A stretch of DNA of 58,736 nucleotides from MGBC131033 sp910585655 (GCA_949502025.1 CATBCG010000056.1:1-58736); one strand, 5' to 3'; numbered from the stretch's first letter, positions 41,060 through 48,958 are shown. Made by a program: numbers and translations. Notes: generated from the sequence alone by a model not told the origin.

Positions 41060-41595
41060 ATGGTTAATCCCTCTCTAATCAGGATTTCCTTTAACTTACG
41101 ACGTACCCGATAGAGCTTAATCTTGACCTGCGGCATCGTCAGCTTCATCACCTGTGCGATCTCCCGGTAACTTAACCCCTCTAGCTCTGCTAAAAAAATC
41201 AGCCTCTGCTCCTCTGGCTTTAGCCGACGGATCGCCTTTCCCAGTCGCTCTTTTTGTTCCTTTGCCAACACCTGTTGTTCTACCGTAATACTGTCTGCTT
41301 CCTCCGGGTATTCCTCTATCAAAACTTCCCGTCGATGCTTCCGCACCCAGTCCACCGCCTTATGGTGGGCAATGGTATACAAATACGTTTTAAAGCCCTG
41401 TCCTATCCGGTAACGCTCCCGGTGCAGCAGGATTTCCACAAAAACATCCTGCGCCAAATCCTCTGCATCGGAAAAGCCCGGTCCAAAACGCTGAATAAAA
41501 TAAATCAGCGAATCTTTATACCGCATTACCAGCTCCTCAAATCCCTTCTGGTTTCCCTCTAAAAAAGCGGTATAATCCTTGTCATCCTGGTTCAT
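41056..41595 (-). CDS. ECF-type RNA polymerase sigma factor
   Basis: The 179-residue product has region 2 (GFEELVMRYKDSLIYFIQRF then SDAEDLAQDVFVEILLHRER) and region 4 (LPKPEEQRLIFLAELEGLSY-like LKPEEQRLIFLAELEGLSYR, REIAQVMKLTMPQVKIKLYR). ATG 41595 has GGAGAGAGCAAG ahead; the longer frame starts TTG without a site. It drives its own operon of anti-sigma, MBOAT and DHHW genes or answers an envelope signal. Targets are unknown. Confidence 0.92.
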   Translation of the reverse strand: MNQDDKDYTAFLEGNQKGFEELVMRYKDSLIYFIQRFGPGFSDAEDLAQDVFVEILLHRERYRIGQGFKTYLYTIAHHKAVDWVRKHRREVLIEEYPEEADSITVEQQVLAKEQKERLGKAIRRLKPEEQRLIFLAELEGLSYREIAQVMKLTMPQVKIKLYRVRRKLKEILIREGLTI

Positions 41596-41737
41596 CTTGC
41601 TCTCTCCGTCTTTTGCTCTATCCTCCCTGAAAGCTGCTCTAAACCTTCCCTGAAGCAACTCGCTCCCACAGCCTCCTGTTTCCTCAAAAACAGCCGTCTT
41701 TTCCTGTGAATCCTTTGGCAAACGACCTGTCGGGGAC

Positions 41738-41766
41738 AGTATATCACAAAATCTGGTAGGTGTGAA
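41738..41766 (-). promoter_or_regulatory. Promoter of the ECF sigma operon
   Basis: TTCACA (41761-41766) and TATACT (41738-41743) are 17 bp apart with an extended -10 (TGA). A leader of about 135 nt follows. Confidence 0.65.
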
Positions 41767-41781
41767 CCGAAATTTTATAGA

Positions 41782-42309
41782 TTACTCGAAAAATCCATTG
41801 ATGGTATCAACACCGATTTTAACGCCTTTTTTTGCCGCCTCTAAAATCGCGTCGTCACCCTGTTCTTCCGCCTCGAACGGAATCTCTCCTAACAGGACAA
41901 AAAAGACATAATCTCCGTGACGTACTACCTCGCTCGCCTGAACCTTTACCATATTTGCCGGATACTGGAACGCATCGTTGATCTGATAATCCCGGTAATC
42001 ATTTAATACTTTCTCTACGTCGTCTGCCTTTCCTTCAGCAGCCTTTACAGCGATAAACATATCTACCTGGGCGCTGATCATCGGTCCTTCCGCGATTACT
42101 TCCTCATACATATCTTCCTTCAAACCCATCATCGTATCCAGCGTCGCGGCGTCTAATGCCATATCGATATAATACGCCTCTCCATACGCATCCTTTACTG
42201 CCTGATGAATCTCTGAAAGACTTACCTCTTTCTTTTCCTCCTTCTTGCTGCATGCTCCTAATGACAGCACGCACAGCAACGCCAACATAGCACAAATCCA
42301 TTTTTTCAT
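41782..42309 (-). CDS. Lipoprotein of the DUF4358 type
   Basis: The 175-residue product has a lipoprotein signal with LSLGAC (lipobox, Cys about residue 20). The mature part contains IHQAVKDAYGEAYYIDMALD, MMGLKEDMYEEVIAEGPM and MIAVKAAEGK-like MFIAVKAAEGKADDVEKVLN, as in DUF4358 lipoproteins of Lachnospiraceae; their role is unknown. ATG 42309 follows AAGGAGAACGAAGAA. It may be cotranscribed with nothing else; the ECF promoter begins in the following gap. Confidence 0.82.
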   Translation of the reverse strand: MKKWICAMLALLCVLSLGACSKKEEKKEVSLSEIHQAVKDAYGEAYYIDMALDAATLDTMMGLKEDMYEEVIAEGPMISAQVDMFIAVKAAEGKADDVEKVLNDYRDYQINDAFQYPANMVKVQASEVVRHGDYVFFVLLGEIPFEAEEQGDDAILEAAKKGVKIGVDTINGFFE

Positions 42310-42404
42310 TTCTTCGTTCTCCTTTTCTTTTCCTTTTGTCAAAAGCATCTCTTAAAACAGCCTGTTTCATCATCTTTTTCAGCCTGTTTTTCTCGGATAC
42401 TTCT

Positions 42405-42439
42405 GCATAAAAATAGGTGTGAATTCTTACTCACACCTA
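42405..42439 (-). terminator. Terminator of the flavoprotein-rubredoxin gene
   Basis: On the minus strand TAGGTGTGA pairs with TCACACCTA (42431-42439 and 42414-42422) and is followed by a T-run at 42413-42409. Confidence 0.8.
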
Positions 42440-42514
42440 TTATTCGTAGTTCTTTAAAAAAAGTTACAACTTTTTTTCATTTTTCGTTTCTCTTTTTCGT
42501 TTTGGTCTTTCTTA

Positions 42515-43120
42515 TCACTCAATTTTCTCAAAATCATCCACACCATGCTTACAGATAGGGCAGATAAAATCCGGCGGAAGCTCCTCGCCTTCATAAATAT
42601 AACCGCAGATCACACAGCGATATCCCTTTTTCTCTTCTTTCTTTGGCTTTGGCTTAATTGCCTCCTGATAATAGGTATACGTCACAGCCGGCTGTTCTGA
42701 CAAAAGCTCTCCCTCTAAAATATCTGCCAAAAACAAAGTATGCGTCCCTAAATCCATCTCGGATACCACAGACGCGCTGATATAGCCGCAGGTTCCCTTT
42801 GTCAGATAATACAGACCATTTTCGCTTCTTTTACAGTCCTCAAAATCCTTAAATTTATCCGTCTGCCTTCCGCTTTGGAAACCAAACTGCTCAAACACCC
42901 CGAACGACACGCTCTGATCCAGAATCGAAAGATTAAAAGCACCGCTCTTTTGAATCATATCATGCGTCAGATTGCTTTTATTTACCGCTATCACCAGACG
43001 CTTTGGAATGTCTGTCACCTGCATTACCGTATTGATAATACAGGCGTTATCCCGTTCTCCCTCCTTTGCGGAAAGTACATATAATCCATAACTGATTTGA
43101 AACAACGTAGCCGGATTCAT
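42515..43120 (-). CDS. Flavin reductase-rubredoxin fusion (high-molecular-weight rubredoxin)
   Basis: The 201-residue product joins an FMN-binding flavin-reductase domain (about 1-150; NPATLFQISYGLYVLSAKEG, SGAFNLSILD) to a C-terminal rubredoxin (about 162-201) with CVICGYIYEGEELPPDFICP, giving the four iron cysteines. Such fusions pass electrons from NAD(P)H to flavodiiron O2/NO reductases in anaerobes. AAGGAGGATTGCC precedes ATG 43120. It lies beside the FMN riboswitch-controlled transporter, though with its own promoter. Confidence 0.93.
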   Translation of the reverse strand: MNPATLFQISYGLYVLSAKEGERDNACIINTVMQVTDIPKRLVIAVNKSNLTHDMIQKSGAFNLSILDQSVSFGVFEQFGFQSGRQTDKFKDFEDCKRSENGLYYLTKGTCGYISASVVSEMDLGTHTLFLADILEGELLSEQPAVTYTYYQEAIKPKPKKEEKKGYRCVICGYIYEGEELPPDFICPICKHGVDDFEKIE

Positions 43121-43149
43121 GGCAATCCTCCTTTTTGCAATTTTCTTCC

Positions 43150-43178
43150 ATTCTAGATCGCCAAAATCCGGCTGTCAA
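43150..43178 (-). promoter_or_regulatory. Promoter of the flavoprotein-rubredoxin gene
   Basis: TTGACA (43173-43178) and TAGAAT (43150-43155), 17 bp apart, about 30 bp ahead of the start. Confidence 0.75.
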
Positions 43179-43197
43179 GGCTCTTCCTACAATATCG

Positions 43198-43851
43198 TTA
43201 AATTACGCCGCCCAATACCAAAAGCAATACGATACTCGTTACTACCAAAAGTCCTGCTGCCAGCATCATCCCGATATTAAATTTTGCTTTTTCTCCACTC
43301 TGCTTTCCAGATTCCGAAAGCAGTCCCGTTTTCCGCAGTCCTGTTACCACCGGCTTATACAACAGCAGCGTCCAGCCCGCATTTAACGTAGCCTTGATTA
43401 AGTTAAACGGTAAAAACACCGTAGCCAACATTCCTGCTACCTGTTCTCTTGGCACTCCCATATAAATCGGCGTAACAAAATAATTCCACAACAGCATCAT
43501 TATTGTCATGATCACGATACCGGCGCCTAATCCGATGATAGCTCCCTGCATAGTATGTTTCTTCTTATAAATAAAGGAAGCCGGCACACAGAAACTGACA
43601 CTTGCCAAAATATTCATCAAAAGCCCCCACGGTCCTGTACTGCTGATGGTTAAAAACTCAATCACTGCTACAAGCACTGAAATCACACTGGATACCAGCG
43701 GACCAAATAAAAATCCTCCAATCGTAATCACTACATCCTTGGGTTCATAGGTCAAAAACCCAAAAACCGTAATATGGATTACCACTGTCATCAAAAAAGC
43801 AATCGCTACCAGCATGGCTGACATCACCATTTTTTTTGTCCGTTCATTCAT
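43198..43851 (-). CDS. ribU: ECF transporter S component for riboflavin (RibU-type)
   Basis: RibU binds riboflavin in the membrane and is energised by shared EcfAA'T. The 217-residue product has about six membrane segments, with PKDVVITIGGFLFGPLVSSV (the family PxD motif region) and FLPFNLIKATLNAGWTLLLY. The FMN riboswitch upstream strongly supports riboflavin as substrate. ATG 43851 follows GAAAGGGAGAAAAACG; the 27 extra upstream codons run through the terminator hairpin and are excluded. Confidence 0.92.
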   Translation of the reverse strand: MNERTKKMVMSAMLVAIAFLMTVVIHITVFGFLTYEPKDVVITIGGFLFGPLVSSVISVLVAVIEFLTISSTGPWGLLMNILASVSFCVPASFIYKKKHTMQGAIIGLGAGIVIMTIMMLLWNYFVTPIYMGVPREQVAGMLATVFLPFNLIKATLNAGWTLLLYKPVVTGLRKTGLLSESGKQSGEKAKFNIGMMLAAGLLVVTSIVLLLVLGGVI

Positions 43852-43908
43852 CGTTTTTCTCCCTTTCTTTTTAGAAAATCCCTCCGAACGCCTGAACCTT
43901 TGTCTAAG

Positions 43909-43938
43909 AAAAAAGCCCCGATGATTTCTCATCAGGGC
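43909..43938 (-). terminator. Riboswitch-controlled terminator ahead of ribU
   Basis: On the minus strand GCCCTGATGA (43929-43938), loop GAAA, TCATCGGGGC (43915-43924), then a T-run. It lies between the FMN aptamer and ribU and serves as expression platform: FMN binding should favour it. Confidence 0.88.
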
Positions 43939-44069
43939 GATATCTCCGTTCTAAATGGCTTTGCTTTTCTCTACTGCAAAGGGATAAAGCTTTATGCCTT
44001 TTCCCAAAAAACGACCGTAACAAAACAGCCCTATGTAGCTCTCTGCAAAACCTGGTTCTTTTTCAGAAC

Positions 44070-44184
44070 GTTTCTTCTTTCATCCAGACTATACTGTCGG
44101 TTCCGGAATTGGTCTTGCCTCACCGGATCAGCTTACGCTCGCGGACTTTACCGCCGGTCGGGAACTTCCCCCTGCCCTGAAGAA
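44070..44184 (-). promoter_or_regulatory. FMN riboswitch (RFN element)
   Basis: On the minus strand the aptamer reads, in pieces, TTCAGGGCAGGGG, TTCCCGACCGGCGGTAAAGT, CCGCGAGCGTAAGC, GATCCGGTGAGGC, TTCCGGAACCGACAGTATAG and TCTGGATGAAAGAAG. These are the conserved RFN blocks. It precedes ribU with a terminator-type expression platform, so riboflavin uptake is shut off when FMN is plentiful. Confidence 0.97.
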
Positions 44185-44260
44185 TTTTCTCTTTTTATTT
44201 TTATACAGGAATCCGAACAAGCCTCTCCGGCTTTTGTACTGATTCTTCTGATACGGTGGT

Positions 44261-44289
44261 ATTTTATACCCTGCCCTGCCATTTGTCAA
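44261..44289 (-). promoter_or_regulatory. Promoter of the FMN riboswitch-ribU unit
   Basis: TTGACA (44284-44289) and TAAAAT (44261-44266) are 17 bp apart, about 75 bp ahead of the aptamer. Confidence 0.65.
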
Positions 44290-44330
44290 GCGCTTTCTTA
44301 TCGTAACCACCACCCACCCGTCCTGCTTCC

Positions 44331-44361
44331 TCACATATCTGTCACCTGCCTGCATATATTA
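44331..44361 (+). promoter_or_regulatory. Possible sporulation promoter of the split LysM-GH18 gene
   Basis: TCACATAT (44331-44338) and CATATATTA (44353-44361), 14 bp apart, resemble a mother-cell sigma-E promoter, and the second box also fits the sigma-K -10 pattern. The same nine bases precede cotJA. No sigma-A promoter was seen. Confidence 0.5.
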
Positions 44362-44452
44362 TAGTATCACGCTCTTTCATATTCTAATGATACAGCCATT
44401 CTTTTTATCACCATTTTTATCCAACTATCATCAAACAGAAAGGAATTTTATT

Positions 44453-45321
44453 ATGCCAATTCATGTTGTTTCTTCCGGCGATACGCCAAGATCGATTGCC
44501 TCTTCTTATGGAATATCGGTCAGCAGGCTCCTTTATGATAACCAACTGACCGATCAGGATTCCCTGGTGCCTGGGCAGGCGCTTCTCATCCTAATCCCTG
44601 CCGTAACCCATCAGGTAAGACCCGGAGAATCCCTCTACTCTATCGCCGCAGACTATGGCACAACCGTCAAAGCATTGCTGCGAAACAATCCCTATCTGGT
44701 TTCTACCGGATATCAGCCGGAAAACATTCCCACAAATTCCGTTCTCGTCATTCGCTATGAAGGCGAACGGCTGCAAGAGGCAGTCTTTGGCGGTTATGCC
44801 TATCCGTTTATCCGTCCTGATATTTTACGGGAAAGCCTGCTCTATCTTTCGGAATTATTTGCCTTTTCCTATGGCTTTACAATGGAAGGAGAATTGGTTT
44901 CCATCGAGGATGAACGACTGCTGCAATCCACAAACGAGGCTGGTGTCTCTCCTATTTTAACCCTAACTCCCCTAGATGCCTCCGGAGCCTTTAACAATCA
45001 TCTCGTCCATACTCTGGTGACGGATCAAGCCGTTCAGGATCGGGTTATCGAAGAAGTCACCGCCACCATGCTTCAAAAAGGATATCAGGGTATTGATATT
45101 GACTTTGAATACATCCAAGCCGAGGATCGGGAAGGTTACGCCGCCTTTGTCTCTCGTATAACCGAACATATGAACAACCTGGGATTTCGGACTTCTGTCG
45201 CTCTCGCGCCAAAAGAACGCGCCGACTGGCCAGGGCTGCTTTATGAAGGGGTGGATTATGAGGCATTGGGGGCAGCAGCGAATCAGGTTTTGCTAATGAC
45301 GTATGAGTGGGGGTATACATA
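44453..45321 (+). CDS. 5' part of a LysM-GH18 cortex-lytic enzyme gene (YaaH/SleL family), split by an element
   Basis: YaaH/SleL enzymes are N-acetylglucosaminidases of the spore cortex, made in the mother cell. This part encodes two LysM domains (about residues 2-48 and 52-102) and the start of a GH18 barrel with the catalytic YQGIDIDFEY (Asp215, Asp217, Glu219). It reads to MTYEWGYT at the TATACATA repeat, and in the present arrangement a TAA stop follows at 45320-45322, giving 289 residues that lack a third of the barrel. The missing part lies at 48959-49385. ATG 44453 follows AAAGGAATTTTATT. Confidence 0.92.
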
Positions 45322-45345
45322 AGTCCATGTAAGATATAGGTGATT
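45314..45345. other. attL: core and inner arm
   Basis: Core TATACATA (45314-45321), a 12-bp spacer (45322-45333) and the arm ATATAGGTGATT (45334-45345). The arm is the exact reverse complement of the arm at the right end, at the same 12-bp distance from the core. A further perfect palindrome AATGAATTCATT lies at 45350-45361 and could be an accessory site. Confidence 0.85.
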
Positions 45346-45480
45346 TTTGAATGAATTCATTTCATTCATCATCTGATAATACACTAAAAATATCAGCTAA
45401 TGCTATGCCAGCTTCATAGTTTATGGGAAATCTCCCTTTTTTCTGATAGACTATAACAGTAATTTGCTTAATCACTACCT

Positions 45481-45519
45481 GTCCCCGTTGGAATGTCCTC
45501 TCCAACGGGGACCCTTTTT
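45481..45519 (+). terminator. Terminator inside the element, after attL
   Basis: GTCCCCGTTGGA (45481-45492) pairs perfectly with TCCAACGGGGAC (45501-45512), then CCTTTTTAT. It would stop plus-strand transcription coming from the interrupted gene before it reads into the element. The region 45346-45480 has no gene. Confidence 0.85.
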
Positions 45520-45790
45520 ATATGATAGGAAAGTTCTCCGGCGAATCGTCGCTGTCTACTGTTCCCACCAGAGTCTTTCTCTGTGCTGCCCTACTGGCTA
45601 TCATAGAGATATTATGCACAATCTGATCTACCTCTTCTTGTGTTTCCACAATCGCCTTTGTTTTGATTATATTCTGGGCGCCGGTAGGCAAATCTTTTAC
45701 AAACTCTTTATGTCCCTCCTCATCATATCTAAGGCGATAGCCAAACTTTTTCATAAAGAACTGTTCCTGTTTTGTCGCTGGACCTCTCAC
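45518..45790 (-). CDS. 90-residue protein of the element, candidate directionality factor
   Basis: The product has no recognised domain: it starts with RGPATKQEQFFMKKFGYRLR, then DEEGHKEFVKDLPTGAQ and a helical segment with IVETQEEVDQIVHNISMIAS, and an acidic tail. GTG 45790 has AGGAGG placed eight bases ahead; an in-frame GTG further up is within that site. Serine integrases need a small recombination directionality factor for excision, and this is the only unexplained small gene of the element. That role is an inference only. Confidence 0.7.
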   Translation of the reverse strand: MRGPATKQEQFFMKKFGYRLRYDEEGHKEFVKDLPTGAQNIIKTKAIVETQEEVDQIVHNISMIASRAAQRKTLVGTVDSDDSPENFPII

Positions 45791-45963
45791 AATTTCCACC
45801 TCCTACTGTTTCTTCATCTTATGCCTTTCTGTTTGTCCAACTTGACAAGTTCCGCTCTCTTTTCTGTCATTATCAATGAAATCTGCCACTTTTCCAGTCT
45901 ATCCTTTCCTAAATCAGATGTCTGTGAAATCAGAAACCCTACAAAAACTTTTCGATTATCCAT

Positions 45964-45993
45964 TTGCTTTTCTTCTAAGTTCTATGGTAGAAT
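45964..45993 (+). promoter_or_regulatory. Promoter of the element's XRE gene
   Basis: TTGCTT (45964-45969) and TAGAAT (45988-45993) are 18 bp apart with an extended -10 (TGG). The divergent gap to the 90-residue gene also holds a short dyad TTGTC-GACAA at 45833-45848. Confidence 0.55.
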
Positions 45994-46057
45994 ACAAAAA
46001 GCTACTGCTGTTTTTGTTTAAGATATTTTGTCATAAACACCCATTTGGAGGTATATT

Positions 46058-46507
46058 ATGGAATTTAACGAACGCCTAAAGCTTATGCGTATACGCTTTC
46101 AAACTACCCAACAACACCTTGCCAACGCCCTTCATATTGGCTTATCTACCTACCAACAATATGAAGAAGGCACTATCGAACCGCCTCTATCGACTGCTAT
46201 CTCTATTGCAACATACTTTGATGTTCCCATGGACTGCTTAATAGGCAATGGCTTTTTTTCTAACTGGGAAGAAATTCTTTCTGTCAGAAAAGAGATTACG
46301 AATGCCTTATCTGAACTATATCCTTCCCTTTCCGAAAAATATGATTTATGTCACTTCTCCGAAGGTCAACTTGCCCATCTCCTCCCTGCCTTATTTTCTA
46401 AAGTATATCTTGATAGCAAAGGAAGCATCATTTTGGAGCCTTTCCTTCCTGCTGGGACTGACCTTCCTTCCGGAGCTGACGCAGGAGCGAATATGGGTAA
46501 AAAATAA
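46058..46507 (+). CDS. XRE-family repressor-like protein of the element
   Basis: The 149-residue product has an N-terminal Cro/C1 helix-turn-helix (LMRIRFQTTQQHLANALHIG, then STYQQYEEGTIEPPLSTAIS) and a C-terminal region of about 80 residues without known fold. GGAGGTATATT precedes the ATG. It is divergent from the 90-residue gene, as a repressor controlling excision functions would be. It resembles phage-type lysogeny regulators; a membrane segment is absent. Confidence 0.85.
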   Translation: MEFNERLKLMRIRFQTTQQHLANALHIGLSTYQQYEEGTIEPPLSTAISIATYFDVPMDCLIGNGFFSNWEEILSVRKEITNALSELYPSLSEKYDLCHFSEGQLAHLLPALFSKVYLDSKGSIILEPFLPAGTDLPSGADAGANMGKK

Positions 46508-46543
46508 AAACTCCAGGTTTTTGTATTTTATTCTCGAACTTTT

Positions 46544-46562
46544 ACTATACATATGATATAGT
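46544..46562. promoter_or_regulatory. Operator-like dyad upstream of the element's Uma2 gene
   Basis: ACTATA and TATAGT (six-base perfect arms) flank seven bases, followed by TATAAATTG. It may be an XRE-binding site overlapping a promoter; only the dyad itself is seen. Confidence 0.4.
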
Positions 46563-46647
46563 ATAAATTGAAAGATGGTATATAATTATAATTAGAGTAG
46601 TGAAACTAAAACTAAGCCCTCCTACTGTCAGGAAAGGAGAACCCTAT

Positions 46648-47190
46648 ATGGCACTTATGCAGGAAAAAACATACACAATCGAAGATATCTACGCCCTTCC
46701 AGAAGGAAAGAGGGCAGAGCTGATTGACGGTCAACTGTATATGATGGCTCCCCCAAAGCGGATACACCAGGAGCTTGTCAGCCAGTTTACCAAAATCATC
46801 GGCAGCTATATTGATACCCACGCCGGAAGCTGTAAAATATATCCGGCGCCGTTTGCAGTCTTTTTAAATGTAGACAGTATGAACTACGTAGAACCTGATA
46901 TTTCTGTTATTTGTGATAAAAACAAGCTGGATGAATATGGTTGTAATGGCGCACCGGACTGGGTAATTGAGATTGTTTCCCCTAGTACCGAACGTATGGA
47001 CTATGGAATCAAACTCTTTAAATATCGTTCTGCAGGAGTTCGAGAGTATTGGATTGTCAATCCCCTGAACCGAAATGTCAACGTATTTGATTTTGAATAT
47101 AATGAAAAAACCAGACAATACAGTTTTAACGACATAATTCCAGTCAGTATCTATGAAAATCTTAGCATCCGCGTTTCTGATTTGTTATAA
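46648..47190 (+). CDS. Uma2-family (DUF820) protein of the element
   Basis: The 180-residue product has the full family plan: YTIEDIYALPEGKRAELIDG (start), VEPDISVICDKN, APDWVIEIVSPSTERMDYGI and REYWIVNPLNRNVNVF, including the PD-(D/E)XK-like Asp and Glu residues. ATG 46648 follows AAGGAGAACCCTAT; the open frame 16 codons earlier lacks a site. It is cargo of the element; no link with recombination is known. Family roles are unsettled, possibly nuclease or defence-related. Confidence 0.9.
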   Translation: MALMQEKTYTIEDIYALPEGKRAELIDGQLYMMAPPKRIHQELVSQFTKIIGSYIDTHAGSCKIYPAPFAVFLNVDSMNYVEPDISVICDKNKLDEYGCNGAPDWVIEIVSPSTERMDYGIKLFKYRSAGVREYWIVNPLNRNVNVFDFEYNEKTRQYSFNDIIPVSIYENLSIRVSDLL

Positions 47191-47338
47191 GCTTGATAAC
47201 AATCTTGTCTGCTAGGATACTTCTTAGGAAAAACTGTTAAACGGAGAAATTTTCTTTTTCGTTGCTTTTAGCAATTGTCTGGAGGATAAAGGCTATAAAA
47301 ATCATATTTTTCAACAATTTAACGGGAGGCAATTCTTC

Positions 47339-48919
47339 ATGGAACACTACTGTGCCTACCTCAGAAAAAGCCGTGTCGATCTTGAACAGGAGCGTCACTC
47401 TTCCGGCAGTACGTTGGATCGCCACCGTGAACTTCTTACCGCTCTTTCCCTGCAGCTCCAAAAACCGATTGAACGCTTCTACGAGGAGGTAGTATCTGGG
47501 GAATCTATCTCTGGTCGCCCTATGGTACAGCAGCTTCTGTCTGATATTGAAGACGGCACCTGGAGTGGTGTTTTTTGTATGGATGTAGAACGCCTGGCAC
47601 GCGGCGACACCATCGATCAGGGTATCATTGCCAGAACCTTCTCCATCACCGGGACGAAAATCATCACGCCAAATAAAACCTATGATCCGGATAATGAGTT
47701 TGACGAAGAATATTTTGAATACGGGCTTTTTACTGCCAGACGGGAATATAAGATGATCAACCGACGTATCCAGCGCGGGCGGATTTTGTCTGTCAAACAG
47801 GGAAAATATATCTCCCCTATTCCTCCCTATGGCTACGAACGGTACAGGCTGGAACAGGAGCGTGGTTACTCCCTGCGTCCCCATCCGGAACAGGCGGAAG
47901 TGGTGCGGCTGATTTTTACCCTATACACAAAGGGTCTGGAAAACGAAAACGGTATTCTGGAACGGCTTGGTACTGACAGCATTGCTTCTTATCTGGACAC
48001 TATCGGCATCAAACCAGCAAAAAAATCGGTCTGGTCCCGCGCCTCCATTCGGGATATCCTGAAAAACCCTACTTATATCGGAAAGATCTGCTGGGGCAGA
48101 CGAAAAGAAGAAAAGACCCTCAAAAACGGGCAAATCATAAAAACCAGACCGAACACAGAGGATTTTATCCTTGTAGACGGTCTGCACGAAGCCCTGATCG
48201 ACGAAGAAACCTTTTCTTTAGCCCAAAAGTTACTAAAGAAACATGCTATCGCTCCGGTACGGAATGGAAAAATTTTACAGAATCCACTTGCAGGGCTGGT
48301 GTACTGTCAGAAGTGCGGACAGCTTATGACACGCCTAGGGTCAAACAGTCATACCAAATATCCAACCCTGAAATGCCCAAATCGATACTGTGATACCGTC
48401 GCCGCTCCGATTGCCTTAGTAGAGCAACACATGCTCTCACTCCTGGCGGACTGGGGAAACCAATATCTGTTTGAGACCAGGGAACTCCCAGACAATATAA
48501 AAAGCGATCTGTCACTTTTTCAAAACGGTCTAAAAGAAATAGAAGACGAACTGTCTACCCTTCAAAACCAGACGGATCGCACCTACACGTTGCTGGAACA
48601 GGGCGTATATACCTCAGAGGAATTCCAGAAGCGGCGCCAGCTTCTTTCTGAAAAAACAGATGCTCTAACCAAACGTCAGGAATTCCTTCAAAGAAAAATC
48701 CGAAAGCTAGAGGCAGCACAAAACACCAGAAACCGGTTTTTCCCCCGTATCCACCATTTGCTGGATGTCTATAACAGCCTTTCTTCTGCTGCCGAGCGAA
48801 ACCAGCTCCTAAAGGAAGTTATCGAACGGATCGACTACTCAAAAATAGAAAAGAACCGACGCGGCAGTCGGAATAACATCAACTTTACACTCTCCCTGTC
48901 GCCGCGCCTGCCGTCTTAG
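47339..48919 (+). CDS. Large serine recombinase (site-specific integrase/excisionase)
   Basis: The enzyme cuts and rejoins DNA at att sites. The 526-residue product has the catalytic domain with the nucleophile Ser11 (YLRKSRVD), FCMDVERLARGD (residues 79-90), a recombinase domain (about 160-290), a zinc ribbon formed by Cys323, Cys326, Cys346 and Cys351, and a coiled-coil segment (about 390-490) as in large serine integrases. GGGAGGCAATTCTTC precedes the ATG. It ends seven bases before the inner arm of attR, the usual location. No convincing promoter was found in 47191-47338. Confidence 0.95.
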   Translation: MEHYCAYLRKSRVDLEQERHSSGSTLDRHRELLTALSLQLQKPIERFYEEVVSGESISGRPMVQQLLSDIEDGTWSGVFCMDVERLARGDTIDQGIIARTFSITGTKIITPNKTYDPDNEFDEEYFEYGLFTARREYKMINRRIQRGRILSVKQGKYISPIPPYGYERYRLEQERGYSLRPHPEQAEVVRLIFTLYTKGLENENGILERLGTDSIASYLDTIGIKPAKKSVWSRASIRDILKNPTYIGKICWGRRKEEKTLKNGQIIKTRPNTEDFILVDGLHEALIDEETFSLAQKLLKKHAIAPVRNGKILQNPLAGLVYCQKCGQLMTRLGSNSHTKYPTLKCPNRYCDTVAAPIALVEQHMLSLLADWGNQYLFETRELPDNIKSDLSLFQNGLKEIEDELSTLQNQTDRTYTLLEQGVYTSEEFQKRRQLLSEKTDALTKRQEFLQRKIRKLEAAQNTRNRFFPRIHHLLDVYNSLSSAAERNQLLKEVIERIDYSKIEKNRRGSRNNINFTLSLSPRLPS

Positions 48920-48926
48920 GAATTAC

Positions 48927-48958
48927 AATCACCTATATCCTGTAGGAGGTTATACATA
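48927..48958. other. attR: inner arm and core
   Basis: Arm AATCACCTATAT (48927-48938), a 12-bp spacer (48939-48950) and core TATACATA (48951-48958). With attL it defines a circular attP of arm-12-core-12-arm with exactly inverted arms. Confidence 0.85.

Larger units (their letters stand above)
45314..48958 (+). mobile_element. 3.6-kb serine-recombinase intervening element, skin-like
   Basis: The element lies between direct repeats TATACATA at 45314-45321 and 48951-48958; one period is 3637 bp. It carries a 90-residue protein gene (minus), an XRE regulator, a Uma2 gene and a large serine recombinase next to the right end. Removing one repeat plus the interior joins MTYEWGYT to YGPPMAIAPI and restores an exact 432-codon frame. 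The layout equals skin in sigK and SP-beta in spsM: a recombinase element inside a sporulation gene with perfectly restorable frame. No phage structural genes are present. Confidence 0.92.

Noticed and set aside
47237..47884. Minus-strand ORF of 215 codons
   Set aside because: Shadow of the serine recombinase gene, without start signal.
45314..48958. Element as a prophage or ICE remnant
   Set aside because: It holds no structural, replication or conjugation genes; the size and position fit a minimal intervening element. A distant phage origin cannot be excluded.
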